This document shows positions 24,504 to 33,248 of a DNA stretch of 64,000 nt, one piece after another. The notes beneath the pieces were generated by a model. That model was not told the DNA's origin. It did no database searches and worked only from the letters and a program-made list of their open reading frames with translations. Position 1 is the stretch's first letter, and every line of letters starts with the position of its first letter. The position numbers and the translations under genes are program-made. Source of the stretch: Nocardioides bizhenqiangii (GTDB taxonomy: Bacteria > Actinomycetota > Actinomycetes > Propionibacteriales > Nocardioidaceae); assembly GCF_034661235.1 (NCBI RefSeq), contig NZ_CP141059.1, positions 1,488,001 through 1,552,000 of the forward strand. The letters are read 5' to 3'.

Positions 24504-25028
24504 TCAGACGGCCATCCGTCCGAACGCACTGCGGTGGAACACGAGCGGCAGGCCGTGGGCCACGCCCTCGACGTGGCCGACAGCGTGCTCGACCGCGTGC
24601 AGCAGGAGCAGCACGATCGTGTGGTCGCCGGCCTCGACCTCGCGGTAGATCGAGCAGTCGAACCGGGCCAGGCCTTCGTCGAGGGTGACCGCCCCTTCCT
24701 CGGTCACCGTCACCGGCACGTCGTCGAACCGACGGTCGACCGGGCCGGCGAGCTGACGGCACACCTGGCCGTGGTGCTCGGCGAGCACGGTGAGGCCGAG
24801 CCGTCGGGCCCGGCGGAGGTCGGGCCAGGTCTTCGACGTGTTGGCGACCGACACCGACACCAGCGGCGGGTCGAGGCTCACGGACGTGAAGGAGCTGGCC
24901 GCGAGCCCGACCAGCGCTCCGTCCACCTCGGCCGCGACCGCCACGACACCGCTCGGGAAGCTGCCGAACGCCTCGCGGAGCCGCGACGGGTCGAGGTCCT
25001 GGTTGGTGGGGACGCCGAGCAGAGTCAT
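24504..25028 (-). CDS. Flavin reductase family protein
   Basis: 174 residues. SRLREAFGSFPSGVVAVAAE, GLAASSFTSVSLDPPLVSVS, LAEHHGQVCRQLAGPVDRRF and the late HAVEHAVGHVEG are the FMN-binding split-barrel pattern. It would use NAD(P)H to supply reduced FMN to the two monooxygenases upstream. The ATG overlaps the preceding stop (ATGA), making it the last gene of the organosulfur operon. A second, unrelated reductase precedes it, so the operon carries two flavin suppliers. Confidence 0.88.
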   Translation of the reverse strand: MTLLGVPTNQDLDPSRLREAFGSFPSGVVAVAAEVDGALVGLAASSFTSVSLDPPLVSVSVANTSKTWPDLRRARRLGLTVLAEHHGQVCRQLAGPVDRRFDDVPVTVTEEGAVTLDEGLARFDCSIYREVEAGDHTIVLLLLHAVEHAVGHVEGVAHGLPLVFHRSAFGRMAV

Positions 25029-25540
25029 GCTGATGCTCCTCTGGGTTGGGCGAGCAGGGCGGAGATCGCCGGGCGCGCACCGGCCAGCCAGTCGGCATAG
25101 GCGGCGGGATCGTCGTACTCGTGATCGAGCACGTAGAGCCCGGACGTCGGCACCAGCGCGCCCAGGTGGGTCAGCAGTGGTCGCAGTCCGATCTCGGGTG
25201 CGAGCGCGTGCGTCGGCCCGGCCCCGAGCATGAGGGGTACGGCGACCCCGGTGAGCTGTCCGACGGAGAACCGGTCGAGGAACAGCTTCAGCAGACCGGT
25301 GTACGTCGCCTTGTACGTCGGGCACGCCACGACCACCAGGTCGGCCCGCCCCACCTCGGCGACCAGGTCGTTGACGCCGGCGGCCCGCCAGTTCACGAGC
25401 TCGGCCCCGATCGTCGCCAGGTCGACCACCAGGTCGGGCTCGGCACCGCTCAGCTCGCGTGGAAGGTACGACGCCGCGGTCAGCGTCCGGCTCGCCGCCT
25501 TCGGGTTCCCGACGACGACGGCAGTGGTCGGTGCAGTCAT
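25025..25540 (-). CDS. NAD(P)H-dependent FMN reductase (SsuE/MsuE-like flavodoxin fold)
   Basis: 171 residues with a flavodoxin-like fold: VVVGNPKAASRTLTAASYLP is the phosphate-binding loop region, DLVVVACPTYKATYTGLLKLFLDRF the FMN/dimer region typical of SsuE and MsuE, and a Gly-rich C-terminal loop (PLMLGAGPTHAL) follows. It delivers FMNH2 to sulfonate or sulfone monooxygenases. The ATG overlaps the stop of the monooxygenase gene (ATGA), so the two are coupled. Confidence 0.88.
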   Translation of the reverse strand: MTAPTTAVVVGNPKAASRTLTAASYLPRELSGAEPDLVVDLATIGAELVNWRAAGVNDLVAEVGRADLVVVACPTYKATYTGLLKLFLDRFSVGQLTGVAVPLMLGAGPTHALAPEIGLRPLLTHLGALVPTSGLYVLDHEYDDPAAYADWLAGARPAISALLAQPRGASA

Positions 25541-26703
25541 GACGCTGCCCGCCCGGCGGTCGCGAACGGAACCGCCGCGTTGTGGTGCCGCTGGGGACGT
25601 GGGTCCTTCCACAGCCCGCGCTCCGCGAGGATCGGCAGCACGCCCTCGCCGAACCAGTAGGCACCCTCGAGGTGGGGGTACGCCGAGAGGATGAACTCGT
25701 CGATCCCGAGGGCGGCGTACTCCTCGATCCGGTCGGCGACCTCCTCGTGGCTGCCGACCAGCGCGGTCCCGGCGCCGCCGCGGACCAGGCCGATGCCGGC
25801 CCAGACGTTGGGATGGACCTCGAGGTTGTCCGAGCTCCCGCCGTGCAGCGCGAGCATCCGCCGTTGTCCCTCGGACTCGCTGCGGCGCAGGCCGTCCTGG
25901 ACCCGCTGGATCGACTCCTCGGGGATCTGGGCGAGCAGCCGGTCCGCCTCGGTCCACGCCGCGGTCGACGTGTCCCTGGTGATGGTGTGCATCCGGATGC
26001 CGAATCGGATCGGCCGGGTGTCGTCGCGACCCTCCTCGGCCGCCAGTCCCCGGATCCACGCGATCTTCTCGGCCACCGCCTCCGGTGGCTCGCCCCAGGT
26101 CAGGTAGACGTCGGCGTGACGAGCGGCCACCCGACCGGCGGCGGGCGAGGACCCGCCGAAGTAGATCGCCGGCACTGGGTCGGGGATCTGGTCGAGCGAC
26201 GCGCCGGTGACGGCGAGGTGCTCGCCGTCGAAGTCGACGGTCTCCCCGGCCCAGAGCCGGCGTACGACTTCCAGGAACTCGCCGCACCGTGCGTAACGGC
26301 CGTCCTTGTCCAAGAAGTCGCCGTACATGCGCTGCTCGTGGGGCTCGCCGCCGGTGACGACGTTGAGCAGCAGTCGTCCGCCACTGAGGTTCTGGAAGGT
26401 CCCGGCCATCTGCGCCGCGAGGAACGGCGCGACCAGACCAGGACGGAAGGCGACGAGGAACTTCAGCCGCTCCGACGTCTGGCTCAGCATCGCCGTCGAC
26501 AGCCAGGCGTCCTCGCACCAGGCGCCGGTGGGGGTCAGCGCCGCCTCGAAGCCGTTGTCCTCCGCTGCGCGCGCGACCTGGGTGAGGTAGGCGACGTCGC
26601 CGGCCCGCCCGGAGCGACCCGGCGAGATCCCGTGGCCGCCGCCGACGACGTGCCGTCCGTCCCCGCCGTTGGTCGGCAGGAACCAGTGGAAGTTGAGCGA
26701 CAC
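25537..26703 (-). CDS. FMNH2-dependent alkanesulfonate monooxygenase-like (SsuD/MsuD type)
   Basis: 388 residues, luciferase-like TIM barrel. It opens SLNFHWFLPTNGGDGRHVVG and has AYLTQVARAAEDNGFEAALT, RLLLNVVTGGEPHEQRMYGDF and, near the end, IDEFILSAYPHLEGAYWFGE, all typical of SsuD/MsuD. It releases sulfite from alkanesulfonates using FMNH2 and O2. The GTG at 26703 follows AAAGGAAAG. A 130-bp gap containing a dispersed repeat separates it from the gene upstream, so a separate promoter is possible. The exact sulfonate cannot be told. Confidence 0.9.
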   Translation of the reverse strand: MSLNFHWFLPTNGGDGRHVVGGGHGISPGRSGRAGDVAYLTQVARAAEDNGFEAALTPTGAWCEDAWLSTAMLSQTSERLKFLVAFRPGLVAPFLAAQMAGTFQNLSGGRLLLNVVTGGEPHEQRMYGDFLDKDGRYARCGEFLEVVRRLWAGETVDFDGEHLAVTGASLDQIPDPVPAIYFGGSSPAAGRVAARHADVYLTWGEPPEAVAEKIAWIRGLAAEEGRDDTRPIRFGIRMHTITRDTSTAAWTEADRLLAQIPEESIQRVQDGLRRSESEGQRRMLALHGGSSDNLEVHPNVWAGIGLVRGGAGTALVGSHEEVADRIEEYAALGIDEFILSAYPHLEGAYWFGEGVLPILAERGLWKDPRPQRHHNAAVPFATAGRAAS

Positions 26704-26731
26704 AATCTTTCCTTTCGATCGGTTTCGGGCC

Positions 26732-26835
26732 GGCAGCGTGGCGCACCGCCGCGAAGCGGCACGGCGCGACGCCCGCGGGCCGAGCGGAGCGAGCGCCCGT
26801 GCGGCGAGCGGCGTCTGCGACGCGCTCGGCCAATC
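26732..26835 (+). repeat. Dispersed ~105-bp repeat, family B, copy 1
   Basis: Begins GGCAGCGTGGCGCACCGC and ends CGCGCTCGGCCAATC. An inverted copy lies at 40774-40878, and a copy of its right end at 39393-39419. It sits within the organosulfur operon, between the second and third genes. Confidence 0.6.
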
Positions 26836-28099
26836 AAACTTGTCCGTGGCGAGGCGGGAGGGTGCCGTCGATCGCGTAGCGACCGAGGTGCTGGACCTTC
26901 CAACCGGCGGGGTCGTGCAGGGTGTGGATGCGGGCGTTGCGCCAGTGCCGGTCGAGCACCAGCGACGCCAGCGCGGACCGGGTGCCACACACCTCGAACA
27001 GCCGGCTGCCGGCGTCGACGGACGCCGTGGTCGCCGCCGCCCGGGCGGCGGCCACCGCGAGGCTGGCCTGGCCCGCGGTCGAATCGTTGAGGTCGTCGTT
27101 CGCGCGGTCCACGGCGCGGCCGGCCTCGGCGAGGAGCGCCTCGGCAGTCCGGACCTGGAGCTCGATCTCGCCGAAGGCGTGCACCACCAGCGGGTCGTCC
27201 GCGGCGCGCTCCACCTCGGCGTCCGGGTAGGGGCGGCTCCGCGTGGTCACGAACTCTGCCGCGTCCGCCAGCGCCGCGCGGGCGATGCCCGCGTCGATCG
27301 CGGCGTGCAACAGCTGGGCGAACGCGCCGAATGTCTGCGGTCGCTCGAACGTGAGGTAGTACGGCGTGATGAGGTCCGACGGCACCCGCACCTGGTCGAG
27401 CCGCACCGTGCCGCTCGCGGTCGTCCGCTGACCGACGCCGTCCCAGTCGTCGATCACCGTCACTCCGGGCGCGTTGCGCTCGACCCACGCGACGTGGAGC
27501 GGTCCGTCCTCGTCGAGGTGGGCGAGCACCGGGATCCAGTGCGCGAAGAGCGCTCCGGTGCAGTAGCCCTTGCTGCCGTCGAGCACCCACTCGGCGGCGC
27601 GGGCCGGTCCGGAGCCGATCCGGGGCCCCAGCGGTCGCAGCGTCGTCGCGTGGTCGCGGACGTGCTTGCTGCGGATCTCGGACTGCGCGTTCCCGAACCT
27701 GGCTCCCCCCAGCACGTCGCCGAAGAGCCGCTCCTTCTGCGAGGCGGTCCCTTGCTCGCGCAGCACGTTGACGTAGACGAAGTGGCTGTGCGGGATCTGG
27801 GCGACGTTGGGATCGCCCGCGGCGACGAGCCGGACCACCTCGGCGAGCGTCTCCGCGGAGAGGTCGGCGCCGCCGTACTCCCTCGGCACGGTGACGGCTA
27901 GCAGTCCCGACGCCGAGAGCTGCTCCAGCTGCTCCGTCGGCAGCAGTCGCCGTCGGTCGCGCTCCGCGGATCCGGCGGCGAACCGCGCGCCGAGCTCCCG
28001 CGCCACCTCGACCGCCTTGTTCGGTCCGAGCACGGGGACGTCGGCCCGGCCGGGTGCGAGTGGTTCAGCGAGCTCGTGGACCTCGTGCAGAGCCGTCAT
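26834..28099 (-). CDS. Acyl-CoA-dehydrogenase-fold monooxygenase (SfnB/DszC-like)
   Basis: 421 residues. Acyl-CoA dehydrogenase fold: N-terminal helical part with LSASGLLAVTVPREYGGADL, a middle beta domain (GNAQSEIRSKHVRDH, WVLDGSKGYCTGALFAHWIP) and a C-terminal helical bundle. The position directly after an SfnG-like gene and before sulfonate genes matches SfnB, a sulfur-acquisition oxidoreductase related to the DszC desulfurisation enzymes. The ATG shares one base with the preceding stop (TGATG). The substrate is inferred only from context. Confidence 0.85.
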   Translation of the reverse strand: MTALHEVHELAEPLAPGRADVPVLGPNKAVEVARELGARFAAGSAERDRRRLLPTEQLEQLSASGLLAVTVPREYGGADLSAETLAEVVRLVAAGDPNVAQIPHSHFVYVNVLREQGTASQKERLFGDVLGGARFGNAQSEIRSKHVRDHATTLRPLGPRIGSGPARAAEWVLDGSKGYCTGALFAHWIPVLAHLDEDGPLHVAWVERNAPGVTVIDDWDGVGQRTTASGTVRLDQVRVPSDLITPYYLTFERPQTFGAFAQLLHAAIDAGIARAALADAAEFVTTRSRPYPDAEVERAADDPLVVHAFGEIELQVRTAEALLAEAGRAVDRANDDLNDSTAGQASLAVAAARAAATTASVDAGSRLFEVCGTRSALASLVLDRHWRNARIHTLHDPAGWKVQHLGRYAIDGTLPPRHGQV

Positions 28100-29223
28100 C
28101 AGACGCGCTCCAGCTCGGCCGCCTCGAGCTCCCTGACGATGGGGAGCACCTCGCGACCGAAGTACTCGACGTCCTCGAGGTAGTGGAGGAAGCCGAGCAG
28201 GAAGAGATTCACGCCGCGCCGCTTGTACTCGAGCATCCGGGTCGCGATCTGCTCCGGTGTCCCGATCAGACCGGTGCGGAAGCCGTCGTTGTACTGCACC
28301 AGGTCCGCGAACTCGGAGTCCTGCCACATCCCCTTACGGTCGCCGGTGCTCTGGCCGGCCTGCTTCACGGCGGAGCCGAAGCCCTCGACCGCCTCGCGGT
28401 CGGCCTTGTCGACGATCTCGCGGAGCACGTCGCGTGCCTCGCGCTCGGTGGGCCGGCCGATGAGGAAGCCGTTGACGCCGAACCTCACGGTGCGGCCGTG
28501 CACCGTGGCCACGTCGCTGACGTCACTGATCTGCTCGCTGATGCCGTCGGGGGTGTTGCCGTTGGCGAAGTACCAGTCGGTGACCCGCCCGCCCATGCCG
28601 CGGGCGTCGGTGGAGTTGCCGCCCATGAAGACCTCGGGATGCGGCCGGTCCCGGGTGATGACCGGCTTCGGCTTCAGGTCGAAGTCGTGGAGCCGGTAGA
28701 AGTCGCCGTTGATCTCGGCGTGCTCGGAGGTCCAGATCTCCCGCAGGTAGCGGATGAACTCCTCGGAGCGGCGGTAGCGCTCGCCGTGCTCGAGCCACGG
28801 CTCCCCGAGCTTGGTGAACTCGTCCTTGAACCAGCCCCTCACGACGTTGACCGCTGCCCGGCCACCCGAGAGCTGGTCGGCCGTCGCGATCCACTTGGCG
28901 AGCACGCCCGGGTGCCAGAGGCCGGGGTGGATCGCGGCGATGACCTTGAGCCGCTCGGTCGCGAGCAGGAGCGCGAGGCTGAAGGCGGTGGACTCGTGCT
29001 GGTAGGCGGCGCCGTACGACGCGATGTAGCGCACCTGGGAGAGCGCGTAGTCGAATCCGTTGTTCTCGGCCAGCTGGGCGAGCTGCTTGTTGTAGTCGTA
29101 GCCCCAGTCCGTGCGCTGCTCGATCTTGCTCACGACCAGGCCGCCGCTGACGTTGGGGACCCAGTAGGCGAACTTGAGCGGGGTCGCGAAGGACTCGGGG
29201 TCCACGGGCGGGTTGAGGGTCAT
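28099..29223 (-). CDS. sfnG: FMNH2-dependent dimethylsulfone monooxygenase
   Basis: 374 residues, luciferase-like. LKFAYWVPNVSGGLVVSKIE followed by QRTDWGYDYNKQLAQLAENN is the characteristic SfnG start, and the rest matches the family (IASYGAAYQHESTAFSLALL, VNVVRGWFKDEFTKLGEPWL, HPEVFMGGNSTDARGMGG). It converts dimethylsulfone to methanesulfinate, which can be oxidised to methanesulfonate and then desulfonated by SsuD/MsuD. It is the first gene of the five-gene operon, and a LysR regulator is divergent from it. Confidence 0.92.
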   Translation of the reverse strand: MTLNPPVDPESFATPLKFAYWVPNVSGGLVVSKIEQRTDWGYDYNKQLAQLAENNGFDYALSQVRYIASYGAAYQHESTAFSLALLLATERLKVIAAIHPGLWHPGVLAKWIATADQLSGGRAAVNVVRGWFKDEFTKLGEPWLEHGERYRRSEEFIRYLREIWTSEHAEINGDFYRLHDFDLKPKPVITRDRPHPEVFMGGNSTDARGMGGRVTDWYFANGNTPDGISEQISDVSDVATVHGRTVRFGVNGFLIGRPTEREARDVLREIVDKADREAVEGFGSAVKQAGQSTGDRKGMWQDSEFADLVQYNDGFRTGLIGTPEQIATRMLEYKRRGVNLFLLGFLHYLEDVEYFGREVLPIVRELEAAELERV

Positions 29224-29239
29224 GGTGGCTCCTGGTCTC

Positions 29240-29320
29240 GGCGCGTTGTTTGTTCTTTGTCTACTAAGTTACTAGTCTTTAGGTCCGACACAAGGAACCA
29301 CTGGCAGGAGTCCCGGATCA
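29240..29320. promoter_or_regulatory. Divergent sfnG/LysR control region
   Basis: An unusually AT-rich stretch, with TTTGTTCTTTGTCTACTAAG followed by TTACTAGTCTTTAGG. CTAA...TTAG arms flank ACTAGT, an imperfect inverted repeat of the size expected for a LysR-type operator. No firm -10/-35 assignment was possible. Confidence 0.45.
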
Positions 29321-29367
29321 GTCGATCGGGCAGCCCTATCACTCACCCGGGACGAAGGCGGCACAGC

Positions 29368-30282
29368 ATGCGGATCGAACAGCTCGAGTACCTCGCGGCG
29401 GTGACCCAGCACGGGTCACTCCGCCGCGCCAGCGAGAGACTCCATCTCTCCCAGCCGGCCCTGAGCGAGTCGGTGACCAAGCTCGAGCGCGAGCTCAAGG
29501 TGACCCTGCTCGACCGGCGCCGGACCGGGGCCCGGATCAGCAGGGAGGGCAGGGAGCTGTTGCCCTACATGGAGGAGGTGCTGGCGGCTGTCGACCGGCT
29601 GCGGGCGGCCGCGGGTGACCAGCGCGTCGACGCGCGGTTGGTCCGCCTCGGCACCGTCCACGCCGCGACGGCGACCCTCCTGGTGCCCGCGGTGCGCACG
29701 TTCCAGGCCAGCCGGCCGGCGGCGACCGTCGAGGTGCTGACGCTCCAGCAGGCCCAGATCGACGAGGGTCTCGCCGAGGGCACTCTCGACCTGGGCCTGG
29801 TCAACGTGCTCGACGGTGACGACGCCCCCGCCGGCCTGGTCGGCACCGACCTCCTGCACGGACGGCCGGTCGCCGTGCTTCCGGCCGATCACCCGCTGGC
29901 AGCCCTGTCGCAGGTGTCGATCGAGGACCTGCGCCGCCAGCGGTTCGTGATGATGCGGGCGGGCTACCTGATGCATCGCTACGTGCACCGGGTCTTCGGC
30001 ACCGAGCTGCCGCACGCGTGCCACAGCACCGACGGCGCGGAGATGGGCAAGGCACTCGTCGCCGAGGGCCTCGGGGTGACCGTGCTCCCGGACTACAGCG
30101 TCGTCGGCGACCCGCTGCACCGCGCCGGGCTGATCGTCACCCGGCCGATCGCCGGCGATCCCACCCTGGTGACGCTCGTCGTGCGGCAGCGCACGAGCCT
30201 GCCGGTGTCGCTCCAGGTGCGGGAGCTGCACGCCGCGCTGGTGGCGAGGGCGGGGGAGTACCGCGCGGCGCAGGCTTCATGA
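29368..30282 (+). CDS. LysR-family transcriptional regulator
   Basis: 304 residues. An N-terminal winged helix (MRIEQLEYLAAVTQHGSLRR, ASERLHLSQPALSESVTKLE) and a C-terminal periplasmic-binding-protein-like effector domain (LVRLGTVHAATATLLVPAVR, GLGVTVLPDYSVVGDPLHRA). The ATG at 29368 is the canonical LysR start; the frame is open far upstream opposite sfnG but without family sequence. From its position it probably controls the organosulfur operon in response to sulfur supply, as CysB, Cbl and SsuR-type proteins do (inference). Confidence 0.92.
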   Translation: MRIEQLEYLAAVTQHGSLRRASERLHLSQPALSESVTKLERELKVTLLDRRRTGARISREGRELLPYMEEVLAAVDRLRAAAGDQRVDARLVRLGTVHAATATLLVPAVRTFQASRPAATVEVLTLQQAQIDEGLAEGTLDLGLVNVLDGDDAPAGLVGTDLLHGRPVAVLPADHPLAALSQVSIEDLRRQRFVMMRAGYLMHRYVHRVFGTELPHACHSTDGAEMGKALVAEGLGVTVLPDYSVVGDPLHRAGLIVTRPIAGDPTLVTLVVRQRTSLPVSLQVRELHAALVARAGEYRAAQAS

Positions 30283-30349
30283 CCTGAGGAGGGGTACGGC
30301 GCCCGGCGCGCCGGGTGTCGCCGGGTAGGTGTGCCGCTCTGCGGCAACC

Positions 30350-30355
30350 TACGAT
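30350..30355 (+). promoter_or_regulatory. -10 hexamer TACGAT for a leaderless gene
   Basis: Seven bases separate the hexamer from GTG 30363, placing the transcript start at the initiation codon. No ribosome site precedes the GTG. Confidence 0.45.
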
Positions 30356-30362
30356 TCACCCT

Positions 30363-32345
30363 GTGTCCACCTCGTCCGTCGCCGACCCGCCGCTGCCGGC
30401 ACAGGGGGACGAGGGGGAGGATCGCGCGCCCGACGCCGGCCGCCCGCGCGAGGTCGGGCCGGCCGTCGAGGAGCCGCACGGACCGGACGTCGTGCTCCGC
30501 CGCGGCGCGGGCGTCTCGCTGCTGGCCGCCGTCGTCCTGACCCTCGTGCTCGAGGTGTCGACGTTGTGGCGGGGTGAACCGCGGTGGCTCCTCGACCAGT
30601 TCGTCACCGGCATCGCCTTCTACGCCGACACCCTCGTGGTCTGGCTGCTGCTGCTCTTCGTCTGGTCGCTCATCGGGCGGTTGTGGTGGTCGATCGGCCT
30701 GTTGTCGGCGGTCGTGATCCCCGTCGCTGCCGCCAACCGGGTCAAGATCATCCTGCGCGAGGAGCCGATCTACCCCAGCGACATCGACTTCCTCAGCGAG
30801 CCTGGGTTCCTCAGCGCGTTCGTCTCACCGTGGATGGTCGCGCTGCTGGTGCTCGCGCTCGCCGTCGTGGTCGCCGCGTGCGTCATGGTCGGTCGCCGGC
30901 TGGGCCGTCGTTACCCGCGACCGTCGCTGCGCAGGCTGCCCCGGCGCCAGGCGGTGCAGCTCGGACTGCTCCGCGTCGGCGTACTCCTGGTGACCGCCAC
31001 GCTGCTCTTCCAGACGACGAAGTTCAACGAGCCGGGCAACCTCTGGCGCAAGGCCTACGAGGTCCGCGGCGAGCACTGGCGCTACTGGAACCAGAAGACC
31101 AACTACCGCAGCAACGGCTTCGTCGGCGGCTTCCTCTACAACATGCCGATCTCCGCGATGGCCACGCCCCCGGGCTACGACCAGGCCGCCATGGACCAGG
31201 TGTCCGCGCGCTACACCGCCGCGGCGGAGCGCATCAACCGCACCCGCACCGGGAGCCTCGACGACGTCAACGTGGTGCTCGTGCTCAGCGAGTCGTTCAC
31301 GGATCCCACGCAGCTCGACGGCTTCGAGCTCGAGCGCGACCCGATCCTGCGGACCCGCGCCACGATGGAGGAGACGACGTCGGGCACGATGCTCGCGCAG
31401 CTGTACGGCGGCGGCACCGCCAACATGGAGTTCGAGACCCTGACGGGACAGTCGATCGCACTGTTCCGTCCCCAGATGGTCTCGCCCTACCAGATGCTCG
31501 TCGCCGACTACTCGAGCTACCCGTCGGCGGTGGGGTGGTTCAAGTCGCAGGGCCACAAGGCGATCGCGATCCACCCGTTCATGGTCGGCCTCTACAAACG
31601 TGAGCAGGTCTACCGGACGCTGGGCTTCGAGGAGTTCATCCACGACACGTCGATGCAGTCGCAGGAGATGATCGACGACAACCCCTACATCGACGACGCT
31701 GCGGCGTTCGACGAGGTGCTCCACCAGATCGAGGACCACGACGACCCGCTGATGATCAACCTGGTCACCATGCAGAACCACATCCCGGTCGAGGGCAACT
31801 ACGACGACCCGATCGACGTGAGTGGCGTCGGCGGCGACCAGGACGACCGGATCGGCCAGTACGCGCGGGGTCTCGAGCACACCGATGTCGCGCTGGCCGA
31901 CTTCTTCCATGAGCTTGAGACGAGCGACGAGAAGACCGTCGTCCTGTTCTACGGCGACCATCTGCCGGGCATCTACGACTCCGACGTGAAGAACGCCAAC
32001 AACGACGGGCTCGGCCTCTACGAGACGCCGTTCTTCGTGTGGAACAGCGAAGGGAACGTGCACCGTCCGATGCCACTCACCAGCCCGGCGTTCTTCCTCC
32101 CGCTGGTCTACCGCGCCGCCGACGCACCGGTGCCGCCTTACCTCGCGCTGCTCGATCGCATGCACCGCCGCATCAGCGCGCTGCAGCACGGACGCATCGT
32201 CACCAGCGACGGTGCCGAAACCCCCGAAGAATCGCTGGATTCACGGTCGGCCCAGCTGCTCGAGGACATGCGTCTGGTGCAGTACGACTTCTCGATCGGG
32301 GAGCGTTATGCGGTCGACGAGCTGTGGCCCGGCGCCGCCGAATAA
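30363..32345 (+). CDS. LTA-synthase-like sulfatase-superfamily membrane enzyme
   Basis: 660 residues. An acidic N-terminus of about 50 residues, then five membrane helices up to residue about 230, then an extracellular domain of the alkaline-phosphatase/sulfatase superfamily (about 295-600). NVVLVLSESFTDPTQL holds the first metal ligand, GGGTANMEFETLTG the Thr nucleophile, LVTMQNHIPVEGNY substrate residues and VVLFYGDHLPGIYD the last metal site. Family members polymerise glycerol phosphate from phosphatidylglycerol onto lipid or wall polymers; the acceptor here is unknown. Confidence 0.88.
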   Translation: MSTSSVADPPLPAQGDEGEDRAPDAGRPREVGPAVEEPHGPDVVLRRGAGVSLLAAVVLTLVLEVSTLWRGEPRWLLDQFVTGIAFYADTLVVWLLLLFVWSLIGRLWWSIGLLSAVVIPVAAANRVKIILREEPIYPSDIDFLSEPGFLSAFVSPWMVALLVLALAVVVAACVMVGRRLGRRYPRPSLRRLPRRQAVQLGLLRVGVLLVTATLLFQTTKFNEPGNLWRKAYEVRGEHWRYWNQKTNYRSNGFVGGFLYNMPISAMATPPGYDQAAMDQVSARYTAAAERINRTRTGSLDDVNVVLVLSESFTDPTQLDGFELERDPILRTRATMEETTSGTMLAQLYGGGTANMEFETLTGQSIALFRPQMVSPYQMLVADYSSYPSAVGWFKSQGHKAIAIHPFMVGLYKREQVYRTLGFEEFIHDTSMQSQEMIDDNPYIDDAAAFDEVLHQIEDHDDPLMINLVTMQNHIPVEGNYDDPIDVSGVGGDQDDRIGQYARGLEHTDVALADFFHELETSDEKTVVLFYGDHLPGIYDSDVKNANNDGLGLYETPFFVWNSEGNVHRPMPLTSPAFFLPLVYRAADAPVPPYLALLDRMHRRISALQHGRIVTSDGAETPEESLDSRSAQLLEDMRLVQYDFSIGERYAVDELWPGAAE

Positions 32346-32441
32346 CGACGCCCGAAACGCGCGCGAGTGACGAAAGTGGCGTGAATTGGGCCAATTCCGC
32401 CCTTTCCGACCAAAAAAACGTCGTGAATCACGGCGTGGTGA

Positions 32442-32470
32442 TTGTGAGGTTGGCCACGAGTGCCTAGCGT
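32442..32470 (+). promoter_or_regulatory. Housekeeping-type promoter of the HU gene
   Basis: TTGTGA (32442-32447), 17 bp, then TAGCGT (32465-32470). The transcript would carry a leader of about 76 nt containing the hairpin GCCGGGC-GGGG-GCCCGGC near 32485-32502. The space 32346-32441 shows no other recognisable element. Confidence 0.55.
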
Positions 32471-32552
32471 GCCGAACAAGGAAGCCGGGCGGGGGCCCGG
32501 CACTCTACGGCTCAGGGACGGCTTAACGGCCGGCCCGGCGGAAGGACAAGTA

Positions 32553-33218
32553 GTGAACAAGTCACAGTTCATCGATGCACTCGCGGAGCGCTACGACGGG
32601 AACCGCAAGGCTGCCTCGCACGCACTCGACTCCGTGCTCGACACGATCACCCGCCAGGTCGCCAAGGGTGAGAAGGTCGCCATCACCGGCTTCGGGTCGT
32701 TCGAGAAAGCAGTGCGCAACGCACGTTGGGTGCGCAACCCGCAGACCGGGGACCGGATCAAGACCAAGAAGAAGGCGGTGCCGAAGTTCACCGCCGGCGC
32801 CGACCTCAAGAACGTCATCTCCGGCGCGAAGAAGCTCCCGGCCGTGAAGAAGGCGACGCCTCCTGCGCAGAAGGCGGCGGCACCGGCGAGGGCTGCGGCG
32901 AAGAAGGCAACGGCCACGGTGAAGGCGGCCGCGAAGAAGGCTGCTCCCGCCAAGAAGTCGACGGCGAAGAAGTCGACGGCGAAGAAGGCTGCTCCCGCCA
33001 AGAAGTCGACGGCCAAGAAGGCACCCGCCAAGAAGTCGACGGCCAAGAAGGCGCCTGCGAAGAAGGCACCCGCCAAGAAGTCGACGGCCAAGAAGGCACC
33101 TGCGAAGAAGGCACCCGCCAAGAAGTCGACGGCCAAGAAGGCACCTGCGAAGAAGGCACCCGCCAAGAAGTCGACCGCCAAGAAGTCGACGGCGAAGAAG
33201 GCAACGTCTAAGAAGTAG
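32553..33218 (+). CDS. hup: HU-family nucleoid protein with Lys/Ala-rich repeat tail
   Basis: 221 residues. Residues 1-90 are an HU domain: [38 protein letters not shown] and the DNA-clasping arm [19 protein letters not shown]. The remaining 130 residues are a basic tail built of KKSTAKK and KKAPAKK units, resembling histone H1 and the actinobacterial HupS/HupB tails, which bind DNA, RNA and compact the chromosome. The GTG at 32553 follows GGAAGGACAAG. Confidence 0.93.
   Translation: MNKSQFIDALAERYDGNRKAASHALDSVLDTITRQVAKGEKVAITGFGSFEKAVRNARWVRNPQTGDRIKTKKKAVPKFTAGADLKNVISGAKKLPAVKKATPPAQKAAAPARAAAKKATATVKAAAKKAAPAKKSTAKKSTAKKAAPAKKSTAKKAPAKKSTAKKAPAKKAPAKKSTAKKAPAKKAPAKKSTAKKAPAKKAPAKKSTAKKSTAKKATSKK
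32940..33205 (+). repeat. Tandem repeats in the HU tail
   Basis: The core is a 45-bp unit encoding [15 protein letters not shown], present about three times in near-identical form between about 33020 and 33175, flanked by shorter KST and AAP variants. Identity at the DNA level points to recent slippage or unequal exchange. Confidence 0.8.
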
Positions 33219-33248
33219 CGATCTCGACCCAACCGCGACGGGCCGTCC

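Noticed and set aside
33000..33200. Regular repeats resembling a CRISPR array
   Set aside because: The 45-bp periodicity encodes Lys/Ala repeats in frame within the HU tail; there are no unique spacers and no cas genes.
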